The position numbers and the translations under genes were made by a program. Positions 6,930 through 12,259 of a stretch of DNA of 12,259 nucleotides are shown piece by piece. The stretch's first letter is position 1. The number at the start of each line of letters is the position of its first letter. The stretch comes from Prolixibacteraceae bacterium (GTDB lineage Bacteria; Bacteroidota; Bacteroidia; Bacteroidales; Prolixibacteraceae): positions 1 to 12,259 of the forward strand of contig JAQIDF010000335.1 of NCBI GenBank assembly GCA_027858145.1, given 5' to 3'. Below the pieces are notes generated by a model that had not been told where the DNA came from, searched no databases, and was given only the letters and a program-made list of their open reading frames with translations.

Positions 6930-6944
6930 TTTAGGTGAAAGATT

Positions 6945-7334
6945 ATGGCAAAAAAGTCAGGAACTTCAAAAAAGAGGGTCGTTAAAGTGGAAGCCACAGG
7001 CCAGGCCCATGTACACTCATCATTCAACAATATTATTGTGTCGTTAACAAACGATAATGGTGAGGTGATTTCATGGTCATCGGCTGGTAAAAAAGGCTTC
7101 AGGGGATCGAAGAAGAATACCCCTTATGCTGCTCAAACTGCTGCTGAAGAGTGTGCAAAAACTGCATACGATTTAGGTTTACGTAAAGTAAAAGCATATG
7201 TCAAAGGACCGGGCAATGGTCGTGAATCAGCGATTAGGGCATTATCAGGTGCTGGTATCCAGATAACAGAAATTATTGATGTTACTCCGCTGCCACACAA
7301 TGGTTGCCGCCCACCTAAAAGAAGAAGAGTTTAA
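6945..7334 (+). CDS. rpsK: 30S ribosomal protein S11 (uS11)
   Basis: S11 forms part of the platform near the E site and the mRNA exit. The 129-residue protein has a basic N-terminal arm (KKSGTSKKRVVKVEA), then the core HVHSSFNNIIVSLTNDNG, the signature KGPGNGRESAIRALSGAG at about 88-105, and the invariant-type end HNGCRPPKRRRV. An AGGTGA at 6933-6938 sits 6 bases before the ATG and could pair with UCACCU in 16S rRNA, a weak SD-like match. The gene is 15 bases after rpsM. Confidence 0.98.
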   Translation: MAKKSGTSKKRVVKVEATGQAHVHSSFNNIIVSLTNDNGEVISWSSAGKKGFRGSKKNTPYAAQTAAEECAKTAYDLGLRKVKAYVKGPGNGRESAIRALSGAGIQITEIIDVTPLPHNGCRPPKRRRV

Positions 7335-7359
7335 TTAATTGACATTTAAAAAGTAAACA

Positions 7360-7968
7360 ATGGCAAGATATACTGGACCAAAGTCAAAAATAGCCAGAAA
7401 ATTTGGCGAACCTATTTATGGGCCCGATAAGGCGTTTGATAAGAAAAATTATCCACCAGGTTTTCACGGGCAGGCTCGTCGTCGTCGTAAAGTATCAGAA
7501 TATGGCGTTCAGTTAAAAGAAAAGCAAAAGGCAAAATATACCTATGGCTTACTTGAACGTCAATTCCGTAATCTTTTCGAGAAAGCTTCACGTTCAAAAG
7601 GTATTACAGGTGAGGTATTGCTTAAATTGCTCGAATCAAGACTTGATAATGCAGTGTTCCGTTTCGGAATTGCTCCAAGCCGGTCAGCTGCTCGTCAGTT
7701 GGTATCACACAAACACATCCTTGTAAATGGAGAGATTTGTAATATACCATCGTATACATTACGTCCTGGTGATATAGTAGCAGTTCGCGAAAAATCAAAG
7801 TCACTCGAAGTAATTACAGATTCATTAGGCACAAAACGCTATGTGAAAAGTGCATGGTTGGAGTGGGATGATGATTCAATTTCTGGTAAATTCTTAAACG
7901 TTCCAGAACGTGATGAAATACCGGAAAACATCAAAGAACAACTGATTGTTGAGTTGTATTCGAAATAA
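7360..7968 (+). CDS. rpsD: 30S ribosomal protein S4 (uS4), zinc-independent form
   Basis: S4 starts 30S assembly by binding the 5' domain of 16S rRNA and helps unwind mRNA at the entry channel. In E. coli it represses the alpha operon. The 202-residue protein begins MARYTGPKSKIARKFGEPIY and has no N-terminal cysteine cluster; its only cysteine is in GEICNIPSY. The S4 RNA-binding domain runs from about 92 to 155, with ESRLDNAVFRFGIAPSRSAA and QLVSHKHILVNGE. The N-terminal helix segment EKQKAKYTYGLLERQFRNLF is also typical. Confidence 0.98.
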   Translation: MARYTGPKSKIARKFGEPIYGPDKAFDKKNYPPGFHGQARRRRKVSEYGVQLKEKQKAKYTYGLLERQFRNLFEKASRSKGITGEVLLKLLESRLDNAVFRFGIAPSRSAARQLVSHKHILVNGEICNIPSYTLRPGDIVAVREKSKSLEVITDSLGTKRYVKSAWLEWDDDSISGKFLNVPERDEIPENIKEQLIVELYSK

Positions 7969-7986
7969 TAACATTATATTTAAACT

Positions 7987-8979
7987 ATGGCAATATTAGC
8001 TTTTCAAAAACCCGACAAAGTGATAATGCTCGACTCGGACGACAAGAATGGAAAATTTGAATTTCGTCCGCTCGAGCCCGGTTACGGTATTACAATCGGT
8101 AATGCGCTGCGCCGAATATTATTATCATCTCTGGAAGGTTATGCAATAACTACTATCAAAGTTGAAGGAGTAGAGCATGAATTTGCCACCATAAAGGGTG
8201 TGATCGAAGATGTTACCGAAATTATTTTAAACCTTAAACAAATTCGTTTGAAAAATGAGGTTGAAGATTTCGATAGCGAGAAAGTCTCGGTTACCATCAC
8301 AGGACAAGACAAATTCACAGCCGGCGATCTGAATAAGTTTATGTCGGGTTTTAGTGTGCTAAACCCCGATTTAGTAATTTGCGAAATGGAGCCGTCTGTA
8401 AAACTTCAAATCGAAATTGCTATCGGTAAAGGCCGTGGTTATGTTCCCGCTGTCGAAAACAGACCGGTTGAAGAAGAGTTTGGTCTGATACCAATTGATT
8501 CGATCTACACTCCAATCAAAAATGTGAAATATTCTGTCGAGAACTATCGTGTCGAGCAAAAAACCGATTATGAGAAGTTAATGTTCGATATTAGTACCGA
8601 CGGTTCTATTCATCCAAAGGATGCTTTGAAAGAAGCTGCAAAAATACTGATATATCATTTCATGTTGTTCTCTGATGAGAAAATAACACTTGACTCAGAT
8701 GAGAAATTTGCCAATGAAGAATTCGACGAGGAAGTACTTCACATGCGTCAAATGCTGAAGACAAAACTTGTTGATATGGATCTTTCTGTTCGTGCGTTAA
8801 ATTGTTTGAAGGCTGCCGATGTCGAAACACTTGGTGACCTGGTTCAATATAACCGTAACGACTTGCTTAAGTTCCGTAACTTTGGTAAAAAATCGCTCAC
8901 TGAGCTTGATGATTTGTTGTCAGGTATGAATCTCAACTTTGGGATGGATATTAGTAAGTATAAATTAGATAAGGAATAG
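7987..8979 (+). CDS. rpoA: DNA-directed RNA polymerase alpha subunit
   Basis: The alpha dimer is the scaffold for beta and beta' assembly, and its C-terminal domain contacts UP elements and activators. The 330-residue protein has the N-terminal dimerisation domain (about 1-235) with the motifs FEFRPLEPGYGITIGNALRR and LLSSLEGYAITTIKVEGVEHEF. A linker follows, then the helix-hairpin-helix C-terminal domain at about 255-325. There, SVRALNCLKAADVETLGDLV and RNFGKKSLTEL carry R269, N272 and K302, the counterparts of DNA-contacting R265, N268 and K298 in E. coli. It is 18 bases after rpsD and 7 before rplQ. Confidence 0.99.
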   Translation: MAILAFQKPDKVIMLDSDDKNGKFEFRPLEPGYGITIGNALRRILLSSLEGYAITTIKVEGVEHEFATIKGVIEDVTEIILNLKQIRLKNEVEDFDSEKVSVTITGQDKFTAGDLNKFMSGFSVLNPDLVICEMEPSVKLQIEIAIGKGRGYVPAVENRPVEEEFGLIPIDSIYTPIKNVKYSVENYRVEQKTDYEKLMFDISTDGSIHPKDALKEAAKILIYHFMLFSDEKITLDSDEKFANEEFDEEVLHMRQMLKTKLVDMDLSVRALNCLKAADVETLGDLVQYNRNDLLKFRNFGKKSLTELDDLLSGMNLNFGMDISKYKLDKE

Positions 8980-8986
8980 AACACCG

Positions 8987-9628
8987 ATGAGACACAATAA
9001 GAAATTTAATCATTTGAGCAGAAAAACCGCTCATCGTAAAGCTATGCTTTCGAATATGGCCAGTTCGCTGATTCTGCATAAACGTATCTCAACTACAGTT
9101 GCTAAGGCTAAAGCTTTAAAAGTGTATGTTGAACCTTTGATGACAAAATCAAAGAACGATACAACACATAGCCGCAGGATAGTTTTTAGCTATTTGCAGG
9201 ATAAGATTGCAGTTTCTGAGCTTTTCCGCGACATTTCTCCTAAAATTATGGACCGTCCGGGAGGATATACTCGTATTCTTAAAACAGGTAATCGGTTAGG
9301 CGATAACGCTGAAATGTGTATTATTGAGCTGGTTGATTATAATGAGAATATGCTAGGAGCTAAGGAAGAAACCAAAAAATCATCTTCACGTCGTCGTAGA
9401 GGTGGTAAGAAAAAATCCGAAGCTTCTGAGAAATCAGAAACAACCCAGGCACAACAGCCAAAAGCTGACGCAGATGCAACTCAGGATGAAAAATCTGAAG
9501 CGACTGCCAAAGAAGAAACAGTTGAGAAGGCAGCTGATCCTAAAAGTGAAGCGCCAAAAGCTGAAGAATCAAAGAAAGTTGAAGCTGATGATACTTCAAG
9601 TGAAGATAAGAAAGAAGATAAAGAATAA
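8987..9628 (+). CDS. rplQ: 50S ribosomal protein L17 (bL17) with long charged C-terminal tail
   Basis: L17 binds 23S rRNA near the exit tunnel. The core, about residues 1-120, has the signature MRHNKKFNHLSRKTAHRKAM and YTRILKTGNRLGDNAEMCII and matches the usual family length of roughly 115-130. Beyond it, a patch SSSRRRRGGKKK at 132-143 and a 70-residue Ala/Lys/Glu/Asp/Ser-rich tail bring the total to 213. The tail has no predicted fold and is probably disordered. Bacteroidetes L17 proteins commonly carry such tails; this one is on the long side. It is the last gene of the operon, with the terminator 17 bases behind it. Confidence 0.97.
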   Translation: MRHNKKFNHLSRKTAHRKAMLSNMASSLILHKRISTTVAKAKALKVYVEPLMTKSKNDTTHSRRIVFSYLQDKIAVSELFRDISPKIMDRPGGYTRILKTGNRLGDNAEMCIIELVDYNENMLGAKEETKKSSSRRRRGGKKKSEASEKSETTQAQQPKADADATQDEKSEATAKEETVEKAADPKSEAPKAEESKKVEADDTSSEDKKEDKE

Positions 9629-9645
9629 GTTCTTTATTGATATAA

Positions 9646-9687
9646 TAAAAAGAAAGGTTGGCATTTGTTTGTCAACCTTTCTTTTTA
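9646..9687. terminator. Intrinsic terminator ending the ribosomal operon, probably bidirectional
   Basis: TAAAAAGAAAGGTTG (9646-9660) and CAACCTTTCTTTTTA (9673-9687) are perfect 15-base inverted arms. A G-U and a C-G pair extend them inward, leaving an 8-base loop ATTTGTTT. The arm ends are A-rich on the left and T-rich on the right, so the RNA ends in a U run on either strand. It lies between convergent rplQ and the minus-strand regulator gene and can serve both. Confidence 0.9.
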
Positions 9688-9714
9688 TGGTCTGTTTTGA
9701 AGGAATGTTTAAGT

Positions 9715-10104
9715 CTAATGAGCTGTGTGTGAATCTAATGCAAGGTAGTGATTTATCTTTTCAATAATAGCTTGAATGTGAATTGGTTTTGATATATATT
9801 CATTCATCCCGGCATCCAGGCATTCCCGTTTTTGATCTTTGAATATTTGTGAGGTAATGGCAAAAATGGGCGTATGATAACCATTCTCTATCGAGCGAAT
9901 TTTCTTTGTTGTTTCCACTCCGTTCATATCAGGCATCATTATATCCATTAAAATTAAGTCGTAATGATTTGTTTTAAACTTATTGATGGCAGCATAGCCA
10001 TTATTGGCAAAGTCAATGTCAAAATAACCTTCCAGGTTATATTTCATTAAAAGTCTGTTCCCCGCTTTATCATCTACGATTAATATCTTTCTTTTTGCTA
10101 ACAT
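9715..10104 (-). CDS. Single-domain response regulator (CheY-like receiver)
   Basis: The 129-residue protein is one receiver domain with no output domain. It starts MLAKRKILIVDDKAGNRLL. It has the acidic pair D11/D12, the phospho-acceptor D54 in LILMDIMMPDMNG, the switch residue T84 in IFAITSQ, and K106 in EYISKPI. It resembles the receivers found in hybrid histidine kinases, so it may relay phosphate or act by binding a partner protein. The ATG at 10104 is preferred over a GTG at 10149 because a good promoter lies between them. No kinase is in the window, and its partner is unknown. Confidence 0.92.
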   Translation of the reverse strand: MLAKRKILIVDDKAGNRLLMKYNLEGYFDIDFANNGYAAINKFKTNHYDLILMDIMMPDMNGVETTKKIRSIENGYHTPIFAITSQIFKDQKRECLDAGMNEYISKPIHIQAIIEKINHYLALDSHTAH

Positions 10105-10136
10105 TTTTGAAATTCGATCTTGTGATTTTATAAAAA

Positions 10137-10167
10137 CAAATGTAAGCACATTATACTTAAATGTAAA
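10137..10167 (-). promoter_or_regulatory. Promoter for the response regulator gene
   Basis: Read on the minus strand, TTTA (10167-10164) is followed after 19 bases by TACATTTG (10144-10137), a full match to the Bacteroidetes -7 box TAnnTTTG with a near-consensus -33 box. The transcript would start near 10130, about 26 bases before the ATG at 10104. It excludes the upstream GTG as the main start. Confidence 0.6.
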
Positions 10168-10172
10168 TAGCT

Positions 10173-10206
10173 TTTGGCTTGCAGGCCAAATAAAATTTTA
10201 ATTTTG
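10173..10206 (+). promoter_or_regulatory. Candidate promoter for ettA
   Basis: TAATTTTG at 10199-10206, followed by C, matches the Bacteroidetes -7 box TAnnTTTG. TTTG at 10173-10176 may be the -33 box, although the 22-base spacer is longer than usual. The TTTG belongs to a small hairpin, TTTGGC / GCCAAA (10173-10190), that could be an operator. Transcription would begin near 10213, so the inverted repeat at 10216-10271 would lie at the 5' end of the ettA mRNA. The -33 box is only 5 bases from that of the divergent regulator promoter. Confidence 0.5.
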
Positions 10207-10215
10207 CTATTTATT

Positions 10216-10271
10216 TAACGTGAGTTCGATTTAAATTTCTGAATTGAAAATTTTACGTCGAACTCACGTTA
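10216..10271. repeat. Inverted repeat in the ettA leader
   Basis: TAACGTGAGTTCGA (10216-10229) and TCGAACTCACGTTA (10258-10271) are perfect 14-base inverted arms around a 28-base AT-rich centre. The centre itself contains a partial palindrome (AAATTTC with GAAAATTT, one bulged base). No T run follows, so it is not a simple terminator. It may be a folded 5' leader of ettA, an operator, or a copy of a dispersed palindromic repeat. The GC content of the arms exceeds that of the surroundings. Confidence 0.85.
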
Positions 10272-10307
10272 TGTTTAGATGCAGATAAATATTAAATGAT
10301 TAAAAAT

Positions 10308-11996
10308 ATGAGTGAAGATAAGCAGATTATTTTTTCAATGTATAAAGTGAGTAAGTCTTACCCTAACCAAAAGCAAGTAATTAAGGATATTTCTTTATCG
10401 TTTTACCTGGGTGCAAAAATTGGCATTATCGGGCTAAATGGTTCAGGTAAGTCTACACTTTTAAAAATTATTGCTGGTTTAGATAAATCTTATCAGGGCG
10501 AAGTTGTTTTTTCACCCGGTTACTCCGTAGGTTTATTAGAGCAGGAGCCCTATCTTGACGACTCAAAAACTGTACTTGAAATTGTACAAGAGGGAGTGCA
10601 GGGAACCATGGATATTTTAAAAGAATATGAAAATATAAATAAGCAATATGAGTTGCCTGAGGTTTATGAAGATACTGACAAGATGGAAAAGATTATGAAC
10701 CGTCAGGCTGACTTGCAGGAAAAAATTGATCAGACCGATGCATGGAATATCGACAATAAACTGGAGCGTGCCATGGATGCATTACGATGCCCCGATAGTA
10801 GCGAGAAAGTATCTGTGCTTTCGGGCGGTGAAAGACGCCGTGTAGCGTTATGCCGTTTGCTACTTCAACAACCCGACATTCTTCTTCTTGATGAGCCTAC
10901 AAACCATCTTGATGCAGAGTCGGTTCAATGGCTCGAACAACACTTAAAACAATATAGTGGCACGGTAATTTGTGTTACACACGACCGTTATTTCCTCGAT
11001 AATGCAGCCGGATGGATTTTAGAGCTTGACAGGGGGGAAGGAATCCCATGGAAGGGAAACTATTCATCATGGCTCGAACAGAAATCAAAAAGACTCCAAC
11101 AGGAAGAAAAGGGAGCATCCAAGCGGCGTAAAACACTCGAGCGTGAACTCGAATGGGTTCGGATGGCACCCAAAGCACGACATGCAAAATCAAAAGCTCG
11201 TTTAAGTGCATACGAATCATTGATGAATGAAGACATAAAAGAGCGCGAACAAAAACTCGAAATATTTATTCCTAACGGGCCGCGTCTGGGTGATAAAGTG
11301 ATTGAAGCCCATCAGGTTTCGAAAGCTTTTGATGATAAACTCCTTTTTGAAGACCTCGAATTTACTTTACCGCCTAATGGTATAGTTGGTGTTATCGGTC
11401 CTAACGGAGCAGGTAAAACAACCCTTTTCAGGATGATAATGGAAATGGAGCAACCTTCCAACGGCACTTTTTCAGTTGGCGAAACTGTTCAGTTAGGTTA
11501 TGCCGATCAAACTCACACAGAAATTGATCCTGAAAAAAGTGTTTACGAAGTAATATCAGGAGGGCAGGATGAAATAATGGTTGGTGGGCGCATGCTCAAT
11601 GCTAGAGCTTATGTGTCGAAGTTTAATTTTGCAGGGGGCGATCAGGAGAAAAAATGCGGCGTGTTATCAGGAGGTGAGCGCAACCGGTTGCATTTGGCAA
11701 TTACCCTGAAATCGGGCGCAAACGTGTTGTTGCTCGACGAACCTACAAATGATATTGACGTTAATACCTTACGTGCACTGGAAGAAGGCCTTGAGAACTT
11801 TGCCGGTTGTGTTGTTGTTATTTCGCACGACCGATGGTTTCTCGATCGTATTGCCACTCACGTTTTAGCATTTGAAGGCGATTCACAGGTTAAGTTTTTT
11901 GAAGGATCGTTTACAGAATATGAGCAGAATAAAAAAGAACGGTTGGGAGATGTACAGCCCCGAAAAGTGAAGTATAAAAAATTAGTAAAAGAGTAA
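10308..11996 (+). CDS. ettA: Energy-dependent translational throttle protein EttA (ABC-F ATPase)
   Basis: EttA is a soluble ABC-F protein that binds the ribosomal E site and tunes the first elongation steps in response to the ATP/ADP ratio. The 562-residue protein has two ABC domains. The first shows Walker A GLNGSGKST (42-50), LSGGE (171-175) and Walker B LLLDEPTNHLD with D195/E196. The second has GPNGAGKTT (364-372), LSGGE (453-457) and LLLDEPTNDID with D477/E478. The segments WILELDRGEGIPWKGNYSSW and FIPNGPRLGDKV, and the ending PRKVKYKKLVKE, match E. coli EttA closely rather than Uup or resistance ABC-Fs. The ATG at 10308 (MSEDK) fits the family; one at 10296 would add four residues. Confidence 0.96.
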   Translation: MSEDKQIIFSMYKVSKSYPNQKQVIKDISLSFYLGAKIGIIGLNGSGKSTLLKIIAGLDKSYQGEVVFSPGYSVGLLEQEPYLDDSKTVLEIVQEGVQGTMDILKEYENINKQYELPEVYEDTDKMEKIMNRQADLQEKIDQTDAWNIDNKLERAMDALRCPDSSEKVSVLSGGERRRVALCRLLLQQPDILLLDEPTNHLDAESVQWLEQHLKQYSGTVICVTHDRYFLDNAAGWILELDRGEGIPWKGNYSSWLEQKSKRLQQEEKGASKRRKTLERELEWVRMAPKARHAKSKARLSAYESLMNEDIKEREQKLEIFIPNGPRLGDKVIEAHQVSKAFDDKLLFEDLEFTLPPNGIVGVIGPNGAGKTTLFRMIMEMEQPSNGTFSVGETVQLGYADQTHTEIDPEKSVYEVISGGQDEIMVGGRMLNARAYVSKFNFAGGDQEKKCGVLSGGERNRLHLAITLKSGANVLLLDEPTNDIDVNTLRALEEGLENFAGCVVVISHDRWFLDRIATHVLAFEGDSQVKFFEGSFTEYEQNKKERLGDVQPRKVKYKKLVKE

Positions 11997-12039
11997 GAAA
12001 CTGTTTGAATCCCGAAGGATAAAAATTTAGACAGTTTCT
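11996..12039 (+). terminator. Stem-loop directly behind ettA, possible 3' end structure
   Basis: AGAAACTGTTTGAAT (11996-12010) pairs with ATTTAGACAGTTTCT (12025-12039) over 15 positions, two of them G-U wobbles in RNA, around a 14-base loop. It begins at the last base of the ettA stop codon. No U run follows (TGAAATTG). It may stabilise the mRNA 3' end or be one half of a weak terminator with the T run at 12075-12080. The function is inferred from position. Confidence 0.45.
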
Positions 12040-12097
12040 GAAATTGTCAATCTGACAGATAATAATAATGGACTGTTTTTTGTTATACATGAACCTG

Positions 12098-12221
12098 AAT
12101 TATAAATTTTAAACGTATGAAACGAACATGAACTTTTTTAATCAAAAGTTTGCCAAAGGCAATGATTAAAAGAAGTTCATGTGAGAGCGAAGCGGTTCCA
12201 TACGTTCTCAAATTTAGAATT
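12098..12221. repeat. 124-bp nested imperfect palindrome
   Basis: The outer arms 12098-12123 and 12195-12221 are imperfect inverted copies sharing AACGTATG and TAAATTT blocks. The inner arms CATGAACTTTTTTAATCA (12127-12144) and TGATTAAAAGAAGTTCATG (12163-12181) match except for one extra base. At the tip TTGCC-AAA-GGCAA (12150-12162) forms a small hairpin. A single strand could therefore fold almost end to end, with GAA on one side and a 13-base TGAGAGCGAAGCG on the other left unpaired. It has no coding frame. It looks like a dispersed palindromic element or MITE, or a structured RNA. Confidence 0.8.
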
Positions 12222-12234
12222 AAGCTATGGAACA

Positions 12235-12259
12235 AATTATAAATTTTAAACGTATGAAA
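12235..12259. repeat. Second copy of the palindrome's first 25 bases, cut by the window end
   Basis: Bases 12235-12259 are identical over all 25 positions to 12098-12122, the start of the 124-bp palindrome (AATTATAAATTT at 12098, then AACGTATGAAA). The period is 137 bases: 124 for the element and 13 for the spacer AAGCTATGGAACA. The sequence stops here, so it cannot be seen whether a whole second unit follows. GAAC stands just upstream of both copies. Confidence 0.85.

Noticed and set aside
6832..7047. 71-codon frame across the rpsM-rpsK junction
   Set aside because: It is a frame-shifted shadow of two certain genes with no family features.
9402..9767. 121-codon plus-strand frame overlapping the rplQ tail
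   Set aside because: It is the shifted reading of the Lys/Glu-rich L17 tail and runs through the terminator.
10308..11996. ABC-F antibiotic-resistance protein or Uup
   Set aside because: The arm and linker motifs (GEGIPWKGNYSSWLEQK, FIPNGPRLGDKV) and the PRKVKYKK ending are those of EttA.
12098..12221. Integron attC site
   Set aside because: The palindrome is of fitting size, but no GTTRRRY and RYYYAAC core boxes stand at its ends and there is no cassette gene between units.
12098..12259. CRISPR array
   Set aside because: The 25-base repeat recurs with a 112-base interval, far longer than CRISPR spacers. The interval is itself palindromic, and no cas gene is present.

Overview
The window is a ribosomal-protein superoperon from a Bacteroidetes bacterium, most likely of the Bacteroidales/Marinilabiliales type. 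Four things point there. The spc and alpha gene order is continuous. Nearly all starts lack a Shine-Dalgarno (SD) sequence and have A-rich leaders instead. Several intergenic gaps carry TAnnTTTG promoter boxes. The protein variants (zinc-free S14, S4 and L36; L17 with a long charged tail; EttA with an MSEDK start) fit that phylum. This placement comes from recognising protein and promoter style, not from a database search.

Positions 1-9628 are all on the plus strand: the last codons of rpmC, then rpsQ-rplN-rplX-rplE-rpsN-rpsH-rplF-rplR-rpsE-rpmD-rplO-secY (spc part), a 313-bp gap where many Bacteroidales would carry map, then infA, rpmJ, rpsM-rpsK-rpsD-rpoA-rplQ (alpha part). Most gaps are 2-40 bp, and rplX/rplE overlap by one base, so this is one or a few polycistronic units. 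Together the genes make ribosomal proteins of both subunits, the SecY translocon channel, initiation factor IF-1 and the RNA polymerase alpha subunit. A long perfect hairpin at 9646-9687 ends the operon.

Positions 9715-10104 (minus strand) encode a single-domain response regulator that converges on the operon terminator. Its promoter sits back-to-back with that of the plus-strand gene at 10308-11996, which encodes EttA, an ABC-F translation factor. The predicted ettA leader contains a 14-bp-arm inverted repeat.

The last 260 bases (11997-12259) hold no gene. They contain a stem-loop just behind ettA, then a 124-bp nested imperfect palindrome whose first 25 bases recur exactly at the window edge with a 137-bp period. 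This suggests the start of a tandem palindromic repeat array.

The gene content is ordinary and highly conserved. The points worth a second look are a strong SD sequence in front of rplF, the structured map-less gap, and the two palindromic elements around ettA. I found no sign of a new defence, mobile or biosynthetic system.
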